Shown here: piece after piece, positions 19,901 to 29,856 of the stretch
Position numbering within the stretch: position 1 is the stretch's first letter
Layout: every line of letters starts with the position of its first letter
Assembly (NCBI GenBank): GCA_054661495.1
Contig: BAAFSQ010000111.1
Location: forward strand, 1 to 29,856
DNA length: 29,856 nt
Source: Zygophlyctis sp. KS116
Taxonomy: Eukaryota > Chytridiomycota
Reading direction: 5' to 3'
Made by a program: the position numbers and the translations under genes
Notes under the pieces: generated by a model
Seen by the model: the letters and a program-made list of their open reading frames with translations, nothing else
The model's database searches: none
What the model was told of the DNA's origin: nothing

Positions 19901-22900
19901 ACATATCACGCCTCTTGTCATGATATAGTTTTTTCCGATCAGGGAGTAATGGTTCTTGGAAGCGGGGTATACCGAATCGGAAGCAGTGTAGAATTCGATT
20001 GGTGCGCTGTTCGCTGTATTCGCACCCTTAGATCAAGTGGATATAAGACCGTCATGGTTAATTACAATCCTGAAACTGTTTCTACAGATTACGATGAAGC
20101 TGATCGCTTGTATTTTGAAAATCTTACTTTGGAAACTATTCTGGATATTTACGAAGTAGAAAATTCCGTGGGAGTTGTCGTCTCAATGGGCGGACAAACC
20201 CCTAATAATATAGCTTTGTCTTTATACAGAGAAAATGTGAAGATTCTCGGAACCTCACCGGAAATGATAGACGGTGCTGAAAATAGATATAAGTTTTCTA
20301 GAATGCTGGACAAGATCGGTGTTGATCAACCGTTATGGAAAGAGCTGACATCTAATGAAGAAGCTGCTAAGTTTTGCAACACTGTTGGATATCCAGTCCT
20401 AGTACGTCCTTCCTATGTACTGTCTGGTGCTGCCATGAATGTGGTTTATACACAAAATGATTTATTCAATTATTTAGCCATGGCTGTAAATGTTTCTAAA
20501 GAATATCCTGTTGTAATTTCCAAGTTTATTGAAGAAGCAAAAGAGATCGAATTGGATGCAGTTGCTTTGAATGGACAAGTTATTGCTCATGTAATCTCTG
20601 AGCACGTTGAAAATGCAGGAGTTCATTCCGGAGATGCTACATTGATTCTTCCACCTCAAGATCTAGATCCAGAAACAGTTCGCAAGATTGAAGACGCAAC
20701 AAGAAAGATAGGTCTCTCTCTGAATGTAACTGGGCCTTTTAATATTCAATTTATTGCTAAAAACAATGAAATCAAAGTGATAGAGTGTAATGTCAGAGCA
20801 TCCAGATCTTTCCCTTTTGTATCAAAGGTTCTTGGAAATGATTTGATTGAATTGGCTACAAAAGCAATTATGGGCATTCCTTTTGAACTTCCCACTTTGG
20901 ATGTACCTCCAAACTATGTAGCCGTTAAAGTTCCTCAGTTTAGTTTCGGCCGATTATCTGGCGCAGACCCTGTACTAGGAGTTGAAATGGCATCCACTGG
21001 TGAAGTTGCATGTTTCGGGCATGACAAGTACGAAGCGTATATGAAGGCATTATTAGCAACTGGATTTATTATGCCCCAAAAAAATATTTTGCTATCTATT
21101 GGCTCATATAAGGAAAAACTAGAATTTTTACCGTCAGTGAAAAAGTTGCATCAAATGGGCTATAATATATTCGCTACTTCTGGTACGGCAGACTTTATTC
21201 AAGAATATAATATTCCGGTGAAACTCCTGGAAGCATTGGATGAAAATGGATCTGATAATTATCAAAAGCTTGAATACAGTCTTCATCAGCATATTTCGAA
21301 TAACCTTATTGATCTATACATTAATTTGCCGTCAAAGAACCGCTACCGCCGACCCGCTAGTTACATGTCGCGTGGTTACAGAAGCAGAAGAATGGCAGTC
21401 GATTTTGATATCCCATTAATAACGAACATAAAATGCGCTAAATTGTTGGTGGAAGCTCTTAGTCGAAAAATAGATCTGTCAGTCAGTGCAATTGATTATA
21501 AGACGTCTCACAGCATAGTGACACTTCCTGGATTGGTCTGCTTACAAACATTTGTAAAGGATATAGGGGAGCCCGATTGCGACTTTTCTAAAATTAGCAA
21601 GGCTGCGATAGCTGGAGGATTCACATCCGTCTACATTTGTCCTGTCGGTTTAACAGAGAGTATTAAAGACAAGGCTACTCTGGATATAGCACGAAAATCA
21701 TGCTTAAATCAGTCTATTTGTGACTTTTCTCTTTCGGTAGCAGCAACTGATATAAATTCTGGGATGCTTCCTCCAATTGTGGGAGACGCAGCAGCCTTGT
21801 TTTGCAGCTTCCAAAAGTCTTCAACTGCATTTATTAGTTCTCTCAATTCGATTTCTGAACATGTCAAATCTTGGCCTGAGGAGGGGCGAATAATCACCGA
21901 TGCAAAGTCTGCCGATCTTGCCTCTATTTTATTCTTTTGCAGTCTCAAGAAAAGATCAATCCATGTGACAAATGTTTTATCAAAGGAGGATATTCAATTA
22001 ATTGCCATCAGCAAGGAAAATGGAGTTGCAGTAACTTGTGATGTTAATGTTTACAATATGTTTTTCTCAAAGCTGGCATTTAATTCCCCATCACTTGGAA
22101 GCGTTGGGGACATTCAAGAGCTATGGAAAAATTTGTCCGTTATTGACTGTTTTTCGGTTGGTCCTACCCCATATTTAGTTGGGAAATCATTGGGCCATTC
22201 TGTTTCATCCGCTATAGGAATCGAGGAAGCTCTGCCGTTATTGTTGATGGCAGTTGAAGAAGGGAAACTAACCATGGAAGATATAAGAGAAAAGCTTCAT
22301 GACAACCCAATTAGTATATTTGGACTTCCAGATCAACCTGATACTTACATTGAGGTTGAAGTTGATCGCAAGCAAGTTGTTCCTGACACAGGATTTGAAA
22401 ATGCGCTTTCAGCATGGAGCCCAGTTGCTCAAAAGTTTCTGGGTGGATTTATCCATAGAGTAGTGATTCGTGGAGAAACAGTCTATCTTGATGGCTCGTT
22501 CTTTGGAGACAATAATGGAAGAGATGTTTCAAGTGTTGCCAATTTGATATCCCGAACAAATAGAATATCTTCGCCAGCTCGCCGACCTGCTTCATTCATT
22601 TCGGATTTCAAAGAAAGAAATCAATCACCAGGAACTCGTAGCTCTATTCTTGAATTTCTTAACCCAACCACTGAAGGGGACTCTTCTGAGTTGATGGAGA
22701 TTCATCAAAAGCCAAAATTCAAATTTCATGAATCAGCAGACACAAGAGGTCAATCAGAGTCTCTCTATTCCAAGACTTTGCCAATTGCCATGTCTAATTC
22801 TGTGTTTTTCAGAAAACACATTGTAAGTGTGAAAGCCTTTTCCCGCTCAGACCTCCACTTATTATTCAGTGTTGCACAAGAAATGAAAACATTGATTGGA

Positions 22901-23798
22901 CGAGGAGGCAAAATTGATTATCTTGGAGGAAAAGTGATGTGCTCTGCGTTTTGGGAACCATCTACCCGTACTTCAAGCTCTTTTGAATCTGCCATGTATC
23001 GTTTGGGTGGGAGTGTAGTTTCAATTAATCAAATAACTAGCTCTATAACCAAGGGAGAATCTATGGCTGACACTGGTAATTATCTTTTAAATTAATATGC
23101 ATTAGTTAAGACACTTTCTTGCTATGGGGACTTAATTGTTATGCGCCACCCTGAAGCTGGCTCTGCTGCTACAGCTTCCAAGTATGCACTAGTTCCAGTT
23201 ATAAATGCTGGAGATGGAATCGGTGAACATCCTACTCAGGTAATTCTATTTTATTTATTCCTAGGCCTTTCTAGATATTTTCACTATTAGAGAAGAATTA
23301 GGAACAGTCAATGGTCTAACTGTAACCATTGTAGGTGACTTGAAACACGGTCGAACTGTTCATTCTCTAGTCAAACTTTTATCTAATTATCAGATAAAAC
23401 TGAATTATGTATCTCCCAAAAGTCTCCAGATGCCTTTAGAAGTCAAAAATGAATTGTCCTCACTTGGAATTTTCCAGTATGAAACCTCTAGTTTGGAAGA
23501 AGTTATTGGTCAAACTGACGTACTTTATGTGACTCGTATTCAAAAAGAGCGTTTTTCATCCCTTGAAGAATATAATACTGTTGCAAATTCTTATATTGTA
23601 ACAAACAAGGTTTTACAGAATGCCAAACCACAAATGATTGTTATGCATCCACTCCCTCGAGTGAATGAAATTGATCCTGAAGTTGATTTTGATCAACGAG
23701 CAGCTTATTTCAGACAAATCAAGTATGGTCTCTATGTCCGAATGGCATTATTATTATTGGTATTGGGTGAAACTCAACATTTAAAATCAATAAAGTAA
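16979..23798 (+). CDS. URA2: CAD/URA2: glutamine-dependent carbamoyl-phosphate synthase, inactive dihydroorotase-like module, aspartate transcarbamoylase; 8 exons
   Basis: First steps of de novo UMP synthesis in one 2210-residue protein (yeast Ura2 2214). Seven introns: 17079-17101, 18440-18464, 18905-18930, 19180-19207, 19484-19513, 23076-23105, 23240-23264. Order: glutaminase with nucleophile Cys ~271 in FGICLGHQ and SVQFHPESS; the two carbamoyl-phosphate synthase halves from ~residue 398 ([17 protein letters not shown]; second half [15 protein letters not shown]); a regulatory MGS-like domain ~1325-1420 ([13 protein letters not shown]); a DHO-like module ~1463-1800; a polar linker; and aspartate transcarbamoylase from ~1896 ([34 protein letters not shown]). 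The DHO-like part has [12 protein letters not shown] in place of the metal-binding HVHLREPG and FSVGPTPY in place of ASDHAPH. It cannot bind zinc normally, so a separate DHOase is needed. Confidence 0.97.
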
Positions 23799-23832
23799 TA
23801 GATTGACGACACGAACCGTTATAAAATTTTAA

Positions 23833-25512
23833 ATGTCGCAAGAACGACAAGAACTCATTGACAAGGGAAAACAGCTCTTCAAGAGTAAATTATCAGATGA
23901 ATCTCAAGTCTGGAAAGAATCCAGTTTGAAATTTCAGACGAAATATCAAGAGTCAGTTCTAGTGAATCAGGAACTTAAATTGTTGTTGGAAAGTTGTCTG
24001 AATGCAAAACAAGATTTGATCAAAGACTTGTCGTCTGCCAATGAATTATTATTCCAAAAAGACTCAAAGAATGGTATCTCTAGTGTTTGTTCTCGGGAAA
24101 CTCAAACATTTAAAATGTATGAATCTCACTCAACTCAAACTCATGCCGACAATGTCAAAGAGCCGGAAATTTCAAGCTCATTCTCTCAAACAGAGACTAA
24201 AACAGAGAGTACAGAATCATTACCGGAATCAAATGATAGTGTTAAAAATCAATTAACACATATTAGAGATGCATATGAAAGAGCTCAGTCTCAAATGCAA
24301 TTGTTGGGGAATGCAAATGCGCAGCTAAAGGTAGATTTGGAAAATGAAAAGAAAATTAGTGCATTATTAGAAGGTAAATTATGAAATTTTGAATAAATTT
24401 TAGCTGAAGTTAATACTCTACCTGATTATATACAAAAATATCATTCAGAAAGAAAAACTCTACTAGAAAAATTAATGTTGGAAAGAGAAAAAGTTGCAAA
24501 ATTAAATAGGAAAATTCATGAAATTAATAATTCTGGGGAAAAAAATGAGAGTGGGCAATTGGGAATGGGAAATTTAATTGAATTTAATGATGAAGATTTA
24601 AAGACTGGGATGAATATTTCACCTATTTCAAGAAAAAGTGTTTCTCCTAGTCTAAAGGAAAATGTTTCACAGGTTTCAAATAAGGAATCTCCTATCTCGC
24701 AAAGAAATGATTCGCCCATTTTAAAAGAAAATACGTTTCCCGTTGCAAAAGAAAATACGTCTCCCAAGAAGGAAGTTGATATATCTCCCAGGACAGAAGT
24801 GGATATATCGCCCAAAAAGGAAGTTGATATTTCTCCCAATACAGAAGGGGGTAAGTCTCCAGATCTGAAAGCTTTGGAGCGTTCAAATATCTCAGAATCA
24901 TCCCAAATATTGTCTATTCAAGAGGAAAATCAAAAAATATTAACTGAAAAAGTGATTGTAGACAGCCCTCCTAACCAAAATAATTTTTTAAAAGATAAAG
25001 TTCTTTTGGAGCCGCTCATGACAGTATCTCCAGAAAACATATCATTTCAGACTCTGAAAAATGATGCTACTCAAAAGAAAACTGTTTCGTCTGGAGATAA
25101 AGATAGTACTTCTTTATCTATACAATCACCAAAACAAGAAAGCTTCACTGACAAATTACCAGCTACACTTACTGGGGAAACTATTCAAGACAATCCTCTC
25201 GGTAATGTTGAATTACGTGTCGAAACTATGGATAATATTCCATCTGATTCTGCTAAATCTCCTGCAGAATACATAGATACACAAAGTAATACTGCATACA
25301 ATGATAAAAATGATCATTTAAAGGTAGACACAATAACATTTAAATCAGACAAGCTTGTTTCTGCAACAAGTCCTCCTGAAATCAAGCCTTCTTCTGCAAC
25401 AGTAAATCATACAGATCTCGAATCTACTGCGAGTGAAAATATACCTTTGGGAATGATTCATGATCAGTCAATCTGCTATAATTGTCAGTATTATAAAGAT
25501 ATTAATTTGTAA
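23833..25512 (+). CDS. Coiled-coil, SP-repeat protein, possibly golgin (GM130-like), 2 exons
   Basis: A 549-residue protein split by one 30-nt intron (24374-24403). The first ~230 residues are coiled coil broken by a Ser/Thr/Gln-rich insert (~83-130) with two TQT triplets at 90-92 and 101-103, spaced like multivalent dynein light chain (LC8) sites. Right after the intron comes LPDYIQKYHSERKTLLEKL, which resembles the 'EYI.LYQ.QR..LKER' segment of the golgin GM130. Next is a run of about ten octapeptides (24622-24858), most beginning with proline after serine (PKKEVDIS type), giving a regular series of Ser-Pro sites. The C-terminal ~250 residues are disordered in composition. The golgin assignment is tentative. 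The gene starts 34 bp after CAD and ends 31 bp before FOL1. Confidence 0.6.
24622..24858 (+). repeat. In-frame 24-bp minisatellite coding SP octapeptides
   Basis: About ten consecutive units, all 24 bp except one of 21 bp, each encoding an octapeptide that usually starts with Pro and ends with Ser (or Phe once). The last four units (24763-24858) are most alike at DNA level, so this end expanded most recently; earlier units are strongly diverged. The array is fully within the coding frame. Confidence 0.88.
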
Positions 25513-25543
25513 ATTCTTTCAGTCAAAATTTAAAAACCTTGAG

Positions 25544-27716
25544 ATGGATGATTGTTTAATTATTAATGATTTATGTGTATCTGCGATCAATGGTGTAGAT
25601 GGATGGGAAAGAACTAAAGCACAGCCTTTAATGATTTCTCTAAACTTGGGATTACGAATAGATCCGGCCGATCAGATGGAGTTGAACTATTCGACTGTTG
25701 CAAAACAAGTGATTGAATTCACTTCTAAATCAAAATATAAATCAATGCTAGAGCTTGCAGTTGCAATCGCTGATCTATGTTTACAGAAAACCGATTGGGT
25801 AAAAGTGCGGCTAGAAAAGCCCAAGGCCTTACTTCATGCCGATGCAGCTGGTGTATTTATAACTAGACCAGCAAATGATCGGGAGCCAGATCAGCTATAT
25901 ATTAAGAATCTACAGGTTAATGCTATTCTTGGAATCAATCCTTGGGAAAGGGAATCTAAACAAAAGATCATGTTGAATTTAACTATATATGATATTGCAG
26001 ATGCTTTTAGCTATAGAACTATTGCAAGATTGTTGGATGAATATGTTCAAAAATCATGTTTTAAAACTGTTGAAGCATTGGTATCTGAAGTTGCAAGAGT
26101 TGTAGTGCAGGAATGTGGAGTAAGAAAGGTTACAGTTAAGTTGGAAAAACCGAGCGCTTTATTATTTGCTAAAGGTAATTTTTAAAATTTATTCACATTT
26201 CAGCTGCGGGAGTACAAATTACAAGAGATCTTTCTTTTTATGATATAGATCGCTCTAATTTAGGTAACCATTCAGAAAATATAGTATATTTGGCTTTAGG
26301 ATCAAATCAAGGGAATAGAATTGCAGCGATAGAAGATGCATTAGAAATGCTAGAGTCCGAGAATGTGTGTATTCTTGATTCTTCATTTTTGTACGAAACG
26401 GTCCCAATGTATGTGTCTGATCAGCCAAATTTTTTGAACGCAGTCATCAAAATATCAACTACTCTTGAACCTCACCAGCTAATTAAACTACTTAAAAGAA
26501 TTGAACTTTCGCTTGGGAGGGCTTTGAATGGAATTAGAAATGGACCCCGAATCATAGATTTAGATATACTATTTTTTAATGATTTAGATCTATCCGATGA
26601 AGAATTAATTATTCCTCATCCAAGAATGCAAGAGAGGGAATTTGTACTAAGGCCTCTATGCGAGTAATAGTTTTACGGTTAATCAATAGTATCGCATCTA
26701 AAAAAGAGCACCCAAAGCTCTTTCGGACGTGTCAACAACTACTAAATCAGCTGATGCATAGACAAGCAGATCAGGAAATAAAGCAGTTGGCAAAAAAAGT
26801 TGTTTGTATTCGTGGTAAAACATGGATATGGGATGAAAAAACATGGATAATGGGAATCTTAAATGTCACCCCAGACTCATTTAGCGATGGTGGATTATAT
26901 AACAACGATCCAGTTGGGCGTGCTCTTAAATTAAGTGAAGAGGGTGCAGATATTATTGATATTGGCGGAATGTCTACTAGACCAGGGTCAGATCCTATAC
27001 CGATCGATGATGAGCTCAATCGCTGTATTCCTCCAATGAAAGAAATTAGAGCGAATAACAATGATTTAGTCATTTCAATTGACACATACCGGTCAGCCGT
27101 TGCCCAAGAAGCTATAAAAGCTGGTGCTGACCTAATCAATGATGTATCTGGTGGATTGCTTGATTCGGACATGCTCGCAACAATGGCGAAAGCAAAAGTC
27201 CCCGTCGTAATTATGCATCTTAGAGGGAGTAATTTCATTTTAACTAACCATGCATAGCCCCTAAAACCATGTCTCAGCTCGTAGAGTATAAAAATGATGA
27301 CGTGATTGCAGGTATTATAGAGGCTTTAGATGAGAGAGTAATAAAAGCCATTTCGACTGGTGTAAGAAGATGGAATATTATATTGGACCCTGGAATCGGT
27401 AAGAAAAATATTTTTAACAATTAAAAAAGGATTTGCAAAGAATTCATTACAAAATTTTGAGATCATAAAAAATATGGGGAAAATTAACAGTTCAGGCAGC
27501 CCCCTATCTGGCTTTCCTCTGCTAGCTGGACCATCAAGAAAAGGTTTCATTGGTTCCGCAACGTTCAAAAGTGACCCTAAAGACAGATCATATGGTACTG
27601 CAGCAGCTGTTACATCATGTATTTTTAGCGGGGCTCATATGGTTCGCGTTCATGATGTTTCAGAAATGATAGATGTCGTCCGAGTAGCTGATAAATGTAA
27701 TAAAAATACATCTTGA
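25544..27716 (+). CDS. FOL1: FOL1: dihydroneopterin aldolase (two modules), HPPK, dihydropteroate synthase; 5 exons
   Basis: Multifunctional folate enzyme making dihydropteroate from dihydroneopterin and p-aminobenzoate. Introns 26175-26203, 26664-26689, 27229-27257 and 27399-27429 (26-31 nt) leave 685 residues (yeast 824). Two tandem aldolase modules (~1-110 and ~115-225) each show the G(V/I)(D/N)xWER block (INGVDGWERTK; ILGINPWERES) and a V(R/K)LEKP block. HPPK begins ~236 with YLALGSNQGNR and contains GPRIIDLDILFF. DHPS begins ~418 with GILNVTPDSFSDGG, then DIGGMSTRPG, SIDTYR, the rejoined MHLRGTPKTM across intron 3, LDPGIGFAKN across intron 4, AGPSRKGFIG and the end VHDVSEM. The fusion is fungal in style. 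Its stop lies 8 bp from that of the convergent Rictor gene. Confidence 0.96.
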
Positions 27717-27724
27717 TTGTCTTT

Positions 27725-29856
27725 TCAATTGACCTTATAGTTTTCGATTATTTTCCAAGTAAAATCATCAAATATCATCTTATCAAACAAGACTTCCTGA
27801 ATAAACTTACGTGCAGGTAAACGAAAATGATAATTTTCAAACATTTTAAAAACTTCCATGAAGAGTCGAGGATCAGTGAAAAGGTCAGGATTTGACATTC
27901 GCATCCTAATGAGCTTTTTTGAACTTGCATTTGACAAAATATGATTGCTAAGGTTGTTAACATTTTCAAGAATTTCACTGAATTCAATAATATCTTTTGA
28001 TGATATATAGTTTTTCTCTGATATTTCGTAATTATTGTTTAAATTCTTTTAGTTTAACGTTACCAAATTACCTTCAAAAACAATTTCAAATCAGTAGGAA
28101 AGGAAAAGCGTTTAGCATGAGACACAGAAACCCAGCCAAATTCTTCAAGGGATAGTGATCCTTCTTCAGTTTGACCAATTAAGCCGATGACATAAAAACA
28201 CGTACTAGATGTAAAAAAAATTTCCAAAAATACCCTCTAATAGATAGGCAACTGTGTTCACGGACGATGAGAGTTAATTCCTTAAGAGTCTCGGGATAAT
28301 GGCGTACAAAGTGAGATCCAGTACGACTACTTAAAATATAGCCCTAAAGTAATTACAAAGAATCAAAATACCAAAGCCCATAACGCTGCTTTGAACTCAA
28401 TAGATTTTATCGGTTTCGTCTTCCAATCTCTAATAATATATATCAATTCTGTAATATATCCCTTCTTTTTCAACAAATTACAACCTTCAGGTGTTTGACA
28501 TAGCTCTCCATAAAAATGAGCCGGCATCTTTGATAGGTATGGCATAAATTTCGACTTTCCAATCGATGAGAAAGAACTTGAAACTAAAAGCTCTTCGAGA
28601 TAAAGCTCAATACAGACGACAAACCGAACGTTACCTGCCTAAATATGTTAAAATTATCGGAAACTTACTTTATGCCATTCAACAACTTCAGCTTCAATGA
28701 AACCCATTTTACTCAAAAACTCAAATCCTGATGATGCACCTAGAAGTCTAAATATTTAGCACTAAAAAATAAATACCTGGTTTTTAAAGAAAATGAAAAT
28801 TCCTCTACATTAGAAAAAATGGGCCGTAAATTGATTATAACGTCGATTATCTTGTAATCCCTTTGACACAAATTGTCTAATATAAGAACTGCGTATCTAG
28901 CTATTTCAGAGTCTGCATCATAGATCTTTGGATTATAATTCAAAAACATACAAGTGTTACTAGCATATAAATAGCCCAATCCAGCTTAAATTTTGAATTC
29001 ATACAAAGTCGGCCTAGATATTCCATCGCATATTTTCGAATCGACTTTCAGTTAATTTGAATTAATTATACCTTATTTCCGCTGGACAAATATCGTGTCA
29101 ACAGAAGGCGAGAATGACCATCACTTTTGTTAGAAAATATAACAAAACTATACTTAAAACAGTCCATTTTAGAAATTATCAGCATGGCCACATCGTCTCT
29201 ATTTTTCGAGAATGTTAGCGAGTAAAGAACATTGATAAGACGAGTTTCTTCTAAAACTCTACAAAATAAAAAAATTCACAATTACCTAGATCCAACTGGA
29301 TGACTTAATACTTTTCCAAGTATAGTAAAATATTCGGCAGAAAGTGTCTTTTTTAATCGCTCTATTGAGAAGAACGAAGCCAAACTCGAGGAGCTAGCAC
29401 TTCCGGACTAAGTTTAGAAATTAAAAAATGTACCTGAATTATTTGAACTAAACAATCACCAATTTCAGGGAATAATCGATGCTCTTCAAGTAATTTTAAG
29501 CCTTCACCATTCTGAAAGAGTAACTCTAGTATTTCCAATAGAACCGTCACATGGATAGACATGGAACCGTCATTCTGCTATCTATTTTAGAAGTGATTTT
29601 CTTACATTAGGAATCTCCGAGAATTGCAGACTCAATGGTCGGTAGTAACTTAAAACCCTGCGAAAGAATTTTGTCAATTTAAAGACTTCATCTAATCTTC
29701 TTGGGTTCATTTGAAGGGTTTTAATGAGTTCATAGATTGAGTCCCAATTCCATGTTTCGTGGCTTGATGATTGTTCTAGTACCTGAATGTTAAGAAATAA
29801 GTCACATACTTTTGTTTCATTTAAAAGATTTTTAATTAAGAATTCATCTGCATTCT
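27725..29856 (-). CDS. Rictor/Ste16 (TORC2 subunit), 3' part, at least 13 exons, cut by the window edge
   Basis: Scaffold of TOR complex 2. The gene enters from beyond 29856 and ends at TGA 27725. Twelve introns of 26-31 nt are removed (29783-29809, 29575-29605, 29408-29433, 29259-29285, 29124-29153, 29045-29071, 28926-28951, 28748-28776, 28639-28668, 28344-28371, 28205-28233, 28046-28071), leaving 597 residues in one frame. Diagnostic blocks in order: TWNWDSIYELI and FFRRVLSYYRPLS (Rictor N-terminal domain), VLLEILELLFQNGEG, KMPAHFYGELCQTPEGCNLLKK, FKAALWALG, and SIRGTCFYVIGLIGQTEEG. The C-terminal end NLSNHILSNASSKKL...NPDLF...YHFRLPARKFI follows the fungal Ste16 tail. The 5' end is outside this window. 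Confidence 0.93.

Noticed and set aside
24516-24839. Repetitive minus-strand frame (GDISTSFLG-type repeats) opposite the golgin-like gene
   Set aside because: It is the antisense reading of the coding octapeptide array, which has a matching sense-strand gene with a proper splice.
24691-24858. Regularly spaced ~24-bp repeats resembling a CRISPR array
   Set aside because: Units are head-to-tail without spacers, keep the reading frame and encode SP octapeptides in a eukaryotic gene.
26771-27238. 155-codon minus-strand frame opposite FOL1
   Set aside because: The sense strand here is plainly HPPK/DHPS coding with conserved motifs; the antisense frame shows no family features.

Overview
This window reads as about 30 kb of a compact, AT-rich nuclear genome from a flagellated, early-diverging fungus; a Rozella-like (Cryptomycota) or chytrid-grade organism fits best. 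Evidence for a fungus: a four-module folate gene (two aldolase modules, HPPK, DHPS) and a CAD/URA2 pyrimidine protein whose dihydroorotase-like module has lost its metal ligands, as in fungal Ura2. Evidence for a cilium: IFT172 and a BBS2-like gene. A Crinkler (CRN)-type gene also fits, since such genes are known in Rozella, chytrids and oomycetes. The species is inference. All three stop codons end recognisable genes, so the standard code applies.

Layout, left to right: V-ATPase subunit H (+); NUF2 (-); 6-pyruvoyl-tetrahydropterin synthase (-); BBS2-like (-); mitofusin/Fzo1 (+); a 599-bp direct repeat; a CRN-type gene (-); the second copy of the repeat; IFT172 (-), whose true 3' end lies in that second copy; tRNA-Tyr and a tRNA-Tyr relic (-); a CDK5/Pho85-type kinase (-); CAD/URA2 (+); a coiled-coil, golgin-like protein (+); FOL1 (+); and the 3' part of a Rictor/Ste16 gene (-) that runs off the right edge.

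The gene models were rebuilt by joining exons across extremely short GT-AG introns. I count 59, each 23-32 nt, and every complete model is a whole number of codons. Gaps between genes are tiny: 8 bp between the FOL1 and Rictor stops, 30 bp between VMA13 and NUF2, and 56 bp for a divergent promoter.

Most genes are housekeeping: vacuolar acidification, kinetochore, pterin/folate and pyrimidine synthesis, mitochondrial fusion, TORC2 and cell-cycle-type kinase, plus ciliary transport (IFT172, BBS2). The exceptional locus is 6987-9769. There a CRN gene sits inside a convergent FZO1/IFT172 pair, flanked by almost identical direct repeats that carry the 3' ends of both host genes. Both genes therefore remain intact, and a short duplicated IFT172 C-terminal reading frame is left behind.
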